From RGDT01 sp964630925 (GTDB lineage Bacteria > Planctomycetota > Planctomycetia > Gemmatales > Gemmataceae): a DNA stretch of 14,243 nt. Made by a program: the position numbers and the translations under genes. The notes under the pieces are model-generated. The model did no database searches. It was not told the origin of the DNA and saw only the letters and a list, made by a program, of their open reading frames with translations. Below, one piece after another: positions 6,037 through 12,772 of the stretch (position 1 is the stretch's first letter; each line of letters starts with the position of its first letter). The stretch covers positions 1 to 14,243 of the forward strand of contig CAZVZK010000215.1 in NCBI GenBank assembly GCA_964630925.1, given 5' to 3'.

Positions 6037-7140
6037 ATGCCGGCCGTCTGCCCCTGTGGCAATGTCCTCCGCGTCGGCGAGCGGCACGTCGGACGCACCG
6101 TCCTGTGCCCCGCCTGCGGTAAGCCGCTCGTCGTCCCTCCCCAGATCGACCAGCCCGGCCCCTCCGCCCCGAAGCCACACGCGGCGGCCCCGGTGCGGCG
6201 GCCGTCGGCGTGGGGCGGGGTGCTGGCGACGCTGGTGGCGTTGGCGCTGGTGGCCGTGGGCGCGTGGTGGTGGTGGACGCGCGAGCCTTCCGGGCCGTTC
6301 GCCGACCTGCTCGACTACGTCACGCCCGACGCCGAGGTGGTGGGGCGCGTGCGATTGGCGGAGATGTGGGCGAAGATGCCGGCACGACGCGCCGGCGACA
6401 GCGACCCCGGCGCCGGGTTGGAGCGCGACACGGGGCTGCGGCCCGAGGAGATCGAGAGGGCGTGGGTCGTCTGGCACCGGCCGGCCGAGGACGTCGGCTG
6501 GGTCGTCATCCGCACGAGGAAGGCGTACACGCGCAACAAGGTGCTGTCGCGCCTCGACAACGTGGAGTCGGAAGAGGCCGGCGGGCAGCGGATGCACTCC
6601 GGCAACCCGGTTGGCCATGCCGGCAGGGCCGCGGTGGCGTTCCTCGACGCGCGGACACTGCTCGTCGGCAGCGTGACCGGGGTGAGGTTGGCGCTGGAGC
6701 GCGAGAAGGGTGAGAAGGTGGACGACTGGGCGGGGGATGCCCAGGTGGAAGTCCGGCTGCGTCCGCCGGCGTGGCTGGAGGGGCTGGACGGCCCGCTGGT
6801 GCCCAGGGGGCTGATCGCCCTGCGTGGGCTGAAGGCGGGTGCGTTCACCATCGGCATGGGTGAGGAGGCGAAGTTCAAAGGCTCGTTCACCCTGGAGGGT
6901 GCGGCCGAGGCCGCCGAGGCCCGCGACGGCATGCAGGTGGGCTTGCAGGGGTTGCGGCTCTCCCTGCTGGTGTTCCAGATCCAGGGCGGTGATGTCGGGG
7001 CGGCCGCGGTGACGCTGGACCGCCTGCTCGGAGATGCCAGGGTCACCGCCGCCGAGAACGTCCTGACGTTCGAGACGTCCGGCGGCACGGAGGAGACCCT
7101 GCGCGCCCTGGCCGCCCTGCCGGGGATGTTCAAACGCTGA
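6037..7140 (+). CDS. Membrane-anchored protein with N-terminal zinc ribbon
   Basis: I place the start at ATG 6037, six bases after GGAGA, rather than at the upstream ATG 5980. The 367-residue product starts with a short zinc ribbon, C5-P-C7-G and C24-P-A-C27-G. A proline/alanine linker follows, then one membrane helix (about 59-80, 'GGVLATLVALALVAVGAWWWW'-like), then a roughly 285-residue domain presumably outside the cytoplasmic membrane. That domain starts 'LLDYVTPDAEVVGRVRLAEMW', includes 'TGLRPEEIERAWVVWHRP' and 'LDARTLLVGSVTGV', and resembles planctomycete proteins with N-terminal ribbons and DUF3352-like bodies that I cannot name exactly. No catalytic residues stand out. A cytoplasmic ribbon coupled to an outer domain suggests sensing or scaffolding, but this is a guess. 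The gene stands alone between a 347-base gap upstream and a 197-base gap downstream. Confidence 0.75.
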   Translation: MPAVCPCGNVLRVGERHVGRTVLCPACGKPLVVPPQIDQPGPSAPKPHAAAPVRRPSAWGGVLATLVALALVAVGAWWWWTREPSGPFADLLDYVTPDAEVVGRVRLAEMWAKMPARRAGDSDPGAGLERDTGLRPEEIERAWVVWHRPAEDVGWVVIRTRKAYTRNKVLSRLDNVESEEAGGQRMHSGNPVGHAGRAAVAFLDARTLLVGSVTGVRLALEREKGEKVDDWAGDAQVEVRLRPPAWLEGLDGPLVPRGLIALRGLKAGAFTIGMGEEAKFKGSFTLEGAAEAAEARDGMQVGLQGLRLSLLVFQIQGGDVGAAAVTLDRLLGDARVTAAENVLTFETSGGTEETLRALAALPGMFKR

Positions 7141-7155
7141 ACGGGAGGCCGCCGC

Positions 7156-7338
7156 ATGACATTCATGGCCCGTGTGTCGCTCGCCGAGGCGATCTCCCCG
7201 ATAGCCCTCCTCGTCGCCGCGATGGGCCGCCCGCCTTCCCGTTGTTTCGCTGGAGCGGCCCTGCTATACGCGGATGGCGTGGAGGCGGGCGATCCGCCGG
7301 CCACGGCATTCCGACCGCGGGAACAGGAGAAGGACTGA
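7156..7338 (+). CDS. Doubtful small open frame before the PPIase gene
   Basis: An ATG at 7156 with GGGAGG seven bases upstream opens a 60-codon frame whose TGA overlaps the ATG of the isomerase gene (TGATG). Ribosome binding site and overlap favour a real small gene. Against it, the sequence shows no recognised family, helix or signal, and a promoter-like element lies inside it (7242-7270). It may simply be the 5' leader region of the isomerase gene. Confidence 0.22.
   Translation: MTFMARVSLAEAISPIALLVAAMGRPPSRCFAGAALLYADGVEAGDPPATAFRPREQEKD
7242..7270 (+). promoter_or_regulatory. Candidate sigma-70-type promoter of the PPIase gene
   Basis: TTGTTT (7242-7247) and TATACG (7265-7270) are separated by 17 bases. 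Transcription would begin near 7277, leaving a leader of about 60 bases before ATG 7338. The match to consensus is moderate. Confidence 0.3.
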
Positions 7339-8378
7339 TGCGAGGCAAACCCCTGGGCCTGGCCCTGCTCGGCCTGGCCATCACCGGATTGGCGGCGCTC
7401 GCCCAAGGCCCCGGCTCGGGAACCACCCCCGCCCCCACGCCCAAGCCGGCCATCTCGCCCACGGCGGCGGCGGCGAACGTCAACGGCGAGGTCATCCTCG
7501 AGCAGGCCGTCCAGCGCGCCCTCGACAAGGCCATGGTGCCGGCGGACAAGCGTCCCGCCGCCCGGCAGCATATCATCGAGTTTTTGGCCGACAACCTCAT
7601 CATCGACCAGTCGCTGCGGGCGGCTCCGGCGTACAAGGTCGAGGACGCGGAGGTGGAGAAGCGCGTCAACGAGACGAAGACGCAGCTCAAGAACTTCGGC
7701 CGCGACTTCGGCAAGATGCTGACCGACGCCCAGGTGACGGAGGCGGAGTTCCGGCAGCACATCGGGGCGGACCTGCGCTGGTTCAAGTACGCCAACGCCC
7801 AGGCGACGGACAAGGCGCTGACCGAGCTGTTCACCCGCGAGAAGGACATGTTCGACGGCACCGCCGTCCGCGCCCGCCACATCCTCGTCACGCCCAAGGG
7901 GTCGGACGAGGCGTCGCTGGCGGCGGCGGCCAAGCAGATCCGCGACATCAAGAAGGCCATCGAGGACGAGGTGGCGGCGGGGATGGCCAAGCTGCCGGCC
8001 GGGACGGACAAGCTGAAGGCCGACCAGGCCCGCGGCTCGCTGCTGGCCGAGGCGTTCGCGAAGCACGCCAAGGAGAAGTCCGAGTGCCCCACCAAGGCGG
8101 CCGGCGGCGACGTGAACTGGTTCCAGAAGGCGGGCCTGATGGTGGCGCCGTTCGCGAACGCCAGCTTCGCGTTGCAGGTGATGCAGATGAGCGACGTGGT
8201 GCGGACGCCGTTCGGCATGCACCTGATCCTCGTCACCGAGCGCAAGCCCGGTAAGGAGGTCAAGTTCGAGGACGTGAAGGAGGTGGTGAAGGAGGTGTAC
8301 TTCGACCGCCTGCACGACTACGTCGCCTCCGAGCTGCGCAAGAAGGCCAAGATCGTCGTCAACCCCGCGCCCAAGTGA
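7338..8378 (+). CDS. Secreted SurA/PrsA-like peptidylprolyl isomerase
   Basis: This 346-residue protein starts at ATG 7338 with AGGAGA upstream. Residues 1-22 are a signal peptide (MRGK, a hydrophobic stretch, then A-L-A before Q23), so it acts outside the cytoplasmic membrane. A Pro/Thr linker follows, then a SurA_N-like chaperone region (about 44-170: 'ANVNGEVILEQAV', 'FLADNLIIDQSL', 'EFRQHIGADLRW'). Residues about 176-302 form a parvulin rotamase domain, from 'VRARHILVTPKG' to 'VRTPFGMHLILVTERKPG', the typical first and last strands. A charged helix about 305-335 follows. Members of the family catalyse proline isomerisation and assist folding of envelope proteins. The insert between the first rotamase strand and 'GGDVNWF' (190-255) is long and charged. 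A strong terminator follows at 8401, so the gene ends its transcription unit. Confidence 0.88.
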   Translation: MRGKPLGLALLGLAITGLAALAQGPGSGTTPAPTPKPAISPTAAAANVNGEVILEQAVQRALDKAMVPADKRPAARQHIIEFLADNLIIDQSLRAAPAYKVEDAEVEKRVNETKTQLKNFGRDFGKMLTDAQVTEAEFRQHIGADLRWFKYANAQATDKALTELFTREKDMFDGTAVRARHILVTPKGSDEASLAAAAKQIRDIKKAIEDEVAAGMAKLPAGTDKLKADQARGSLLAEAFAKHAKEKSECPTKAAGGDVNWFQKAGLMVAPFANASFALQVMQMSDVVRTPFGMHLILVTERKPGKEVKFEDVKEVVKEVYFDRLHDYVASELRKKAKIVVNPAPK

Positions 8379-8400
8379 GCCGGGTGTGGGCAGAAGATCA

Positions 8401-8437
8401 GAGGGCCGCCGGGACAACCCGGCGGCCCTCGGTGTTT
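8401..8437 (+). terminator. Intrinsic terminator after the PPIase gene
   Basis: GAGGGCCGCCGGG (8401-8413) pairs perfectly with CCCGGCGGCCCTC (8418-8430) around an ACAA tetraloop. TTTT follows at 8434-8437. It starts 22 bases after the stop codon. This is the clearest rho-independent terminator in the window. Confidence 0.88.
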
Positions 8438-8600
8438 TGAGGGGGCCTGCGGGCTGACTTGCCTTGTCGCTCGCCGTCGCGAAGCCGCGTGTCGCCCCGA
8501 TGAGGGATGACGGCCGCGTTGTGGGAAAATCATGGGAGGCTCCAGGGCGTCGGATGTCTCAGAATGGTAGAGGCCGGGGCGGGGCGAGGCGGAGGGGCGG

Positions 8601-9509
8601 ATGGCTGGCGGGCTACGGGGCGTCGTCGAACACCTGCGGCGGGCGGCCACGCAGGCCGCCCCGGCCGACGCGGAATTGTTGTCGCGCTACGCCGCCTCGA
8701 AGGACGAGGACGCCTTCGCCCTCGTGGTCTCCCGGCACGCCGGGACCGTGGAGTCGCGGCTGGCCCGCGCCCGCGAACGCCTCCGCGCCGCCCTGGCGCG
8801 GCGCGGCTTCGCGCCGCCGCAGGCGCGTCCGGGCGGCGGCGACACCTGGGGGGCGTGTCCCGTCGCACCGGGCCTGGCGAGGTCGGCGGCCGGGGCGGCT
8901 ATTCTGTTCGCGGGGGGGAAGGCGGCGGCGGGCGCCTCCGCGGCGGCCGCGCTGGCCTGGGGCGGCCTGGGAGGAGGGATGGCGATGGGCAAGTTCATGG
9001 GCGTGGCGGCGGTGTTGGCTGCGGCGGGGCTGCTCGGGGCCGCGACAGCCTGGGTGGGCGGCGAGCCGTGGGGCGGGCCGGGGGTGGCGGCCGCGCCCGC
9101 ACCCCCGGCCCGCAAGCCGGCCAGGCCCAGGGCCGACTCCGAGCTGCTTCTGGGCGAATGGCGCGTCGTGAAGGGGGAGGCCGGCGGCAAGCACCTGCCC
9201 GACGAGGTGGCGGCCGGGCAGGTCTGGTCCTTCTCTCCCCGCGGTCTGTCCGTCGCGCTGCCCGGCGGTGACGGCCGGCGTGCGACGTGGCGGATCGACC
9301 CCTCCGCCGCTCCGAAGGCCATCGACCTGGCCTTCCAGGAGCCGCCGTGGCGTGGGGCGGCCTTTCAGGGGATCTACGAGCTGCAAGGCGGACAATTGAG
9401 GATCAAGTACTTCAAGGGGGCCGCAAGGCCGGCGTGGGCCCCGGCCCGCGAGCGGGAAGAAAGGGGCACGGTGACCCTGGTGCTGGAGCGCGTGCCGGGG
9501 CCGAAGTAA
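8601..9509 (+). CDS. Sigma-factor remnant fused to a TIGR03067 domain
   Basis: The 302-residue protein starts at ATG 8601, five bases after GGAGG. Residues 1-46 ('LRGVVEHLRRAA', 'DAELLSRYAASKDEDAFALVVSRH') match the leading segment of Gemmata-type ECF sigma factors. Residues 48-69 ('GTVESRLARARERLRAALARRG') match the end of their region 4.2. Nearly all of sigma2, the linker and sigma4 that should lie between is missing, without a frameshift, so promoter recognition by this protein is unlikely. An Ala/Gly-rich stretch and one membrane helix (about 132-152) follow, as in the C-terminal extensions of such sigma factors. Residues 180-298 form a TIGR03067 domain ('LLGEWRVVKGE', 'VWSFSPRGL', 'IDLAFQE', 'FQGIYELQGGQLRIKYF', 'LVLERV'), a planctomycete domain of unknown function. 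It converges on another TIGR03067 gene. It may act only as a membrane-anchored TIGR03067 protein, or may be decaying. Confidence 0.75.
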   Translation: MAGGLRGVVEHLRRAATQAAPADAELLSRYAASKDEDAFALVVSRHAGTVESRLARARERLRAALARRGFAPPQARPGGGDTWGACPVAPGLARSAAGAAILFAGGKAAAGASAAAALAWGGLGGGMAMGKFMGVAAVLAAAGLLGAATAWVGGEPWGGPGVAAAPAPPARKPARPRADSELLLGEWRVVKGEAGGKHLPDEVAAGQVWSFSPRGLSVALPGGDGRRATWRIDPSAAPKAIDLAFQEPPWRGAAFQGIYELQGGQLRIKYFKGAARPAWAPAREREERGTVTLVLERVPGPK

Positions 9510-9512
9510 AGC

Positions 9513-9564
9513 GCCGGGGCACCACCCGGCATCGCGCCCCCGGGCGGAGGGCTCGCCGGGGGCG
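9513..9564. other. Two hairpins between convergent genes
   Basis: The 58-base gap between the convergent stop codons holds two inverted repeats. GCCGGG/CCCGGC lies at 9513-9518 and 9525-9530. CGCCCCCGG/CCGGGGGCG lies at 9535-9543 and 9556-9564. Neither is followed by a T-run on either strand. They may help end transcription from both sides, but this is weak. Confidence 0.35.
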
Positions 9565-9567
9565 GGT

Positions 9568-9992
9568 TCAGCGTGCCGCGCGCCTGTAGCGCTCGCGGTA
9601 GCCCGGCCCCCCGGCATCGACGGACGCCGGGCGGGGGCGGCTGAGGCCGTCGAAGCGGATGGTGAGGATGCCGCCCTCTAACGGGTAGACGGCCTGGTAG
9701 TACGGGCGTTCCGGGGTGCCACAGAGCAGGTCGAGCTCCCCCCTCGCGCCTGGCCGCCCGGTGTAGGCGAAGGGGATGCCTTTGGGGCCGGCCCTGAAGG
9801 TGAACACCGTACCGCGCACGCTCAGCCCGCCCCCGGAGCCGGGGGCGGCATCGGCAAGCGACCACTCCCCCTGGAGGGCTTCCAGGCCGGGGGGATTCCG
9901 CGCTTACCCAGGAAGGGCGCGGGAGCGGTGTGTGCGGGCGGGACGCCGGCGGGCAAGGCGAGAACGGCGAGGGCCAGGAGGCGCGCAGACAT
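9568..9992 (-). pseudogene. Frameshifted secreted TIGR03067 protein
   Basis: Read on the minus strand from ATG 9992, the product begins with a signal peptide ('MSARLLALAVLALPAG', then 'HTAPAPFLGKRG'). After 'GIPP' the frame leaves the family sequence. One base out of phase the TIGR03067 domain continues: 'LEALQGEWSLADAAPG', 'LSVRGTVFTF', 'ELDLLCGT', 'YQAVYPLEGGILTIRFDGL' and 'RPASVDAGGPGYRERYR', ending at TGA 9568-9570. The switch falls at a six-base run (G at 9889-9894 on the plus strand). One extra base there restores a single frame of 141 residues. This is either a real one-base loss that inactivates the gene, a slippage site, or a sequencing error in a homopolymer. The ribosome binding site is weak. 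TIGR03067 has no known function; the short form with a signal peptide would be exported. Confidence 0.75.
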
Positions 9993-10118
9993 CGGCGGCC
10001 GCTCGGGGGGTGGGCAAAGGTAAAGACGACGCAACGCGGCAGGAGCTGCACGCCGGCGTGCCATTGTTACGTAGTCCGCGTCCGCCTCGCATGCCGCCAG
10101 GGCGGTATCGGCCCCGTG

Positions 10119-10144
10119 GGGCCGGCGCGGGAGGACGCCGGCCC
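10119..10144 (-). terminator. GC-rich hairpin downstream of the LptF/G-like gene
   Basis: GGGCCGGCG (10119-10127) and CGCCGGCCC (10136-10144) form a perfect 9-bp stem with an 8-base loop, about 40 bases beyond the permease stop codon on the minus strand. No T-run follows. An overlapping palindrome, CGGCCCC/GGGGCCG (10109-10124), could form an alternative structure. Otherwise I see no gene in 9993-10185. Confidence 0.35.
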
Positions 10145-10185
10145 TCCGCCCCCACGATGCCAGGGCCGCCAGGCGCCGGCAACGG

Positions 10186-11313
10186 TCACGTCTGGATGGC
10201 GTCGAACTGCACGATGGCCAGGGGGCCGAACAGGATCACCGGCAGCCACGCCGCCAGGGCCGGCGACAGGTACTCGTTGTCGCCCATCATCTTGCAGCCG
10301 TGGCAGGTGGCGAAGAACAGGCCGCACAGGACGATGCACTGGCCGGCGCTGATGACGATGTTGCGTGTCTGGTCGCGGAGGATCAGCGACAGCCCCAGCA
10401 CCACCAGCACCATGCCGATCAGGGGGCGGGTGATGCGCGTGTGGAATATCACCGCCAGGACGGCGAGCCGACTCGACTCGGGGCGCTGCAGCTCCTCGTG
10501 CAGCCGCCGCGTGGAGGTGAGGTTGAACCAGCGCGGGTCGCGCGTCAAGGCGTCGAAGTCCACGGTGCGGACGTGCAGCGTGTAACGCCCCACGTCCACG
10601 ACATCGAGCAGCCCGTCGATGGGGGCCACGTCACGCGGCTGGCAGCCGTACAGCTCCCACTTGCCGCGGCCCGGCTCGTCGCCCGGGACGTAGACCGCCC
10701 TCTGGGCGGTGATGTGGATCTGGTTGGGGGCGGCCGACTCGAACAGGAGGCACCGGAGGTTGTAGACCGTCGGGGTGCGTTTCCCGGTCTTCTCGTCGAG
10801 GACGCGGCTGGCGCGTTCGCCCTCGACGTGGAACAGGCTGCCCTCGTAGGCCCCGCGGACCATCACGTCCTTGGAGCCGCCGGGGTCGTTGCGGTCCTGG
10901 GTGAGCTTGTCCATGATTCGCGGGATGAGCAGCTCCTGATTGGCGACCGCCAGGAGGAGCATCAGGCAGGCGCTGGCCAGCACGGGCGCGACGATGCGCC
11001 GCGTGGGCACGCCGGCGGACAGCAGCGGCAGGTGCTCGCTGTTGCGCTGCATCATGACGATGGTGAACATGGCGGCGAGGAGGGAGATGGCCTCGCACAG
11101 GCGGTCGAAGAGCTGGGGCAGGCGGTAGCCGTAATACAGGCCGATACGCTGCAGGACGACGAGGAGGCCGCCGCGCGAGTTCTGCTGGACGAAGTCGTCG
11201 AGGTGGGTAAACAGGTCGATGACGATGTACAGCGTCAGCAGGCTGACGAGGAAGATGAGGTAGGCCTTGAAGTAGGCCTTGAGCAGCATCCAGTCGATGT
11301 GCTTGAGCGGCAT
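10186..11313 (-). CDS. LptF/LptG-type permease (YjgP/YjgQ family)
   Basis: I place the start at ATG 11313, preceded on the minus strand by GGAGG; longer versions would begin inside the repeat hairpin. The 375-residue protein has six predicted membrane helices, about 15-37, 68-88, 106-126, 297-312, 318-338 and 351-369. Between helices three and four lies a large outer domain (127-260) rich in short strands ('AYEGSLFHVEGE', 'IHITAQRAVYVPG', 'RYTLHVRTVDF'), as in the beta-jellyroll of LptF/LptG. The 'MQRNSEHLPLLSAGVPTRRIVAPVL' motif (88-112) is typical of the cytoplasmic coupling region contacted by LptB. In Gram-negatives LptF and LptG form the inner-membrane transporter that extracts lipopolysaccharide for export. 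I cannot tell F from G, and no partner or lptB lies in the window. It follows the phosphatase gene, possibly in one transcript interrupted by the hairpin. Confidence 0.9.
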   Translation of the reverse strand: MPLKHIDWMLLKAYFKAYLIFLVSLLTLYIVIDLFTHLDDFVQQNSRGGLLVVLQRIGLYYGYRLPQLFDRLCEAISLLAAMFTIVMMQRNSEHLPLLSAGVPTRRIVAPVLASACLMLLLAVANQELLIPRIMDKLTQDRNDPGGSKDVMVRGAYEGSLFHVEGERASRVLDEKTGKRTPTVYNLRCLLFESAAPNQIHITAQRAVYVPGDEPGRGKWELYGCQPRDVAPIDGLLDVVDVGRYTLHVRTVDFDALTRDPRWFNLTSTRRLHEELQRPESSRLAVLAVIFHTRITRPLIGMVLVVLGLSLILRDQTRNIVISAGQCIVLCGLFFATCHGCKMMGDNEYLSPALAAWLPVILFGPLAIVQFDAIQT

Positions 11314-11333
11314 GGCGCCTCCGGGGAGGGATG

Positions 11334-11402
11334 GGGATGAGGGATGAGGGATGAAAGGAAGAACTGGTTTCCTTTCATCCCTCATCCCTCATCCCTCATC
11401 CC
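11334..11402. repeat. Head-to-head GGGATGA heptamer arrays forming a 27-bp hairpin
   Basis: Three exact GGGATGA units (11334-11354) plus AAGGAA (11355-11360) face TTCCTT (11369-11374) plus four exact TCATCCC units (11375-11402). The arms 11334-11360 and 11369-11395 pair perfectly over 27 bp around an 8-base loop (GAACTGGT). The structure fills nearly all of the gap between the phosphatase and permease genes. The TGA in one unit is the phosphatase stop codon, and the other end comes within a few bases of the permease ribosome binding site. It could be an mRNA processing or stability element, a translation-blocking stem, or a mobile or dispersed intergenic repeat. A related pair of units, GATGAGGGATGA, occurs at 8499-8510, which may be chance. 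Confidence 0.9.
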
Positions 11403-11992
11403 TTCTGACGGGGTCGGTACTCGAGGACGTACTGGCGGACGTAGTCGTTGCTGATGGTGCAGGCGCGGTCGCCGAAGCCGTGGGCCTTCAGCTCGAGGAA
11501 GGCGCGTTCGGCGCCCCAGCCGTCGTACTCGCGGCGCCAGACGGCGCACAGGACGCCGGTGCGGTGCAGGCCCGCCTTGCAGTGGATCAGGGCGGGGTAG
11601 GCGTCCGGGTCGTCCATCACCTTGAGGAACTCGTCGATGACGAGCGGGCGCGGGCCCCCGGGGGTGGTGCGCGGCTGGAGGTCGGGGGCGAGGGCGACGT
11701 AGCGGACGCCCAGCTTGCGGCACAGCTCGCTCTCGCGGACCGAGCCGCCCCACGCCTTGCGGATCGACGGGTCGGGGAAGTCGTCCTGCACGTTGATGAC
11801 GGTGCGGATGCCGAGGCGTTCGACGGCCTCGGCGAAGCCCTCGGCGGTCATCTGGCCGGAGCGGTACAGGACGCCGGGGCGGACGGCGCGGAGGCGTTTG
11901 GAGTGCTCCCAGACGGAGCGGTAGTACAGGTAGGTGGCCAACGTGGCGGCCACGAGGGCCGCCACGACGGCCAATTTGCCGGCCTTGCCCAT
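11396..11992 (-). CDS. Membrane-anchored dual-specificity-type protein phosphatase
   Basis: The start at ATG 11992 is preceded on the minus strand by GGGAGG and GAGGA, giving 198 residues. Residues 7-24 are a single membrane helix close to the N-terminus. The catalytic domain follows, with 'VRPGVLYRSGQMTAEGF' (38-54), 'LGIRTVINVQD' (60-70), a possible general acid D104, and the P-loop H137-C-K-A-G-L-H-R-T145, the C-x5-R signature of cysteine phosphatases (C138 nucleophile, R144 phosphate binding). The 'LYRSGQM' opening and small size resemble the bacterial DSP/Siw14-like group, which act on phosphotyrosine or inositol and nucleotide phosphates; the substrate here is unknown. The active domain could lie on either side of the membrane; the short basic N-terminus favours N-in, active site outside. 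The final codons and stop lie in the GGGATGA repeat. The permease gene lies 83 bases downstream. Confidence 0.85.
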   Translation of the reverse strand: MGKAGKLAVVAALVAATLATYLYYRSVWEHSKRLRAVRPGVLYRSGQMTAEGFAEAVERLGIRTVINVQDDFPDPSIRKAWGGSVRESELCRKLGVRYVALAPDLQPRTTPGGPRPLVIDEFLKVMDDPDAYPALIHCKAGLHRTGVLCAVWRREYDGWGAERAFLELKAHGFGDRACTISNDYVRQYVLEYRPRQKG

Positions 11993-12081
11993 GTCCTCGC
12001 CTCCCTGCGCGATGGTGTGCGTGGTGCGGCCGGCGATGATGCGCGTGGGGCGCGAAAAGTGCAAGCCGAACCGGCCGATCA

Positions 12082-12087
12082 TACAAT
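12082..12087 (+). promoter_or_regulatory. Candidate -10 element of the kinase gene
   Basis: TACAAT matches the sigma-70 -10 consensus at five of six bases and lies 22 bases before ATG 12110. The -35 position (GTGCAA, 12059-12064, 17-base spacer) is a poor match. On the opposite strand the same area gives TTGCAC and, 17 bases on, CATCAT, a possible weak divergent promoter for the phosphatase gene. Confidence 0.35.
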
Positions 12088-12109
12088 GGGCTCATGGAGG
12101 GGCACGCGG

Positions 12110-12772
12110 ATGGACATCCTGGTCATCGACGTGGGCGGCACCAACGTCAAGGTGAAGTCGAGCGCCGCGCCGGAGGTGCGCAAGATCCCGTCGGGGCCGG
12201 CGCTGACGGCGGCGCTCATGGTGGAGGCGGTCAAGACCGCCACGGCCGGCTGGAAGTATGACGCCGTCTCCATGGGCTTCCCGGCGCCGGTCCTCGGCGG
12301 ACGCATCGCCAAGGAGCCGGTCAACCTCGCGCCCGGCTGGGTCGGGTTCGACTTCGAGGCCGCGCTCGGCAAGCCGGTGCGGTTCATCAACGACGCGGCG
12401 ATGCAGGCGCTGGGCAGCTACCAGGGCGGACGCATGCTGTTCCTCGGGCTGGGGACGGGCCTGGGCAACACCCTCATCTACGACAACGTCATCGCGCCCA
12501 TGGAGCTGGGGCACCTGCCGTACCGCAAGGGGCGCTCGTTCGAGGACTTCGTCGGCGGGGCGGGCCTGAAGCGTCTGGGGCGCCGTAAGTGGCAGGCGGC
12601 GGTCTTCGACGTGGTGGCGCGGCTCCAGGCCGCGCTGCTGCCGGAGTACGTCGTCCTCGGGGGCGGCAACGTGAGGAAGCTCGACGACCTGCCGCCGGGG
12701 TGTCGGCTCGGCGACAACGACAACGCCTTCGTCGGCGGGTACCGCCTGTGGCAGCCCCAGCATGGCGCCTGA
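12110..12772 (+). CDS. Polyphosphate glucokinase-like ROK-fold kinase
   Basis: The start at ATG 12110 has GGAGG nine bases upstream; an in-frame ATG at 12086 is less well placed. The 220-residue protein has the actin-like sugar-kinase motifs: phosphate-1 loop 'DVGGTNVK' (7-14), 'MGFPAPV' (55-61), catalytic D95 in 'FINDAAMQALG', phosphate-2 loop 'GLGTGLGN' (113-120), 'ELGHLPY' (132-138) and a late glycine motif 'VVLGGGNVRKL' (181-191). It lacks the Cys-rich zinc motif of classical ROK repressors and glucokinases. This set fits the polyphosphate or ATP glucokinase group, which makes glucose 6-phosphate. The 'ELGH' His fits that group, but substrate and phosphoryl donor cannot be read from sequence. 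It is somewhat shorter than many family members. Its last 11 bases overlap the protease gene. It is divergent from the phosphatase gene. Confidence 0.85.
   Translation: MDILVIDVGGTNVKVKSSAAPEVRKIPSGPALTAALMVEAVKTATAGWKYDAVSMGFPAPVLGGRIAKEPVNLAPGWVGFDFEAALGKPVRFINDAAMQALGSYQGGRMLFLGLGTGLGNTLIYDNVIAPMELGHLPYRKGRSFEDFVGGAGLKRLGRRKWQAAVFDVVARLQAALLPEYVVLGGGNVRKLDDLPPGCRLGDNDNAFVGGYRLWQPQHGA

Noticed and set aside
6315..8417. 700-codon open frame on the minus strand
   Set aside because: It spans the antisense of the zinc-ribbon and isomerase genes, crosses a clear terminator, and shows low-complexity shadow sequence.
10300..11340. 346-codon plus-strand frame over the permease
   Set aside because: It mirrors the well-supported LptF/LptG-type gene and is low-complexity.
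11334..11402. CRISPR array
   Set aside because: The heptamers are contiguous, without spacers, and form an inverted pair.
11351..12109. Long upstream extension of the kinase reading frame
   Set aside because: It is antisense to the phosphatase gene and repeat hairpin; the kinase motif begins right after ATG 12110, which has its own ribosome binding site.
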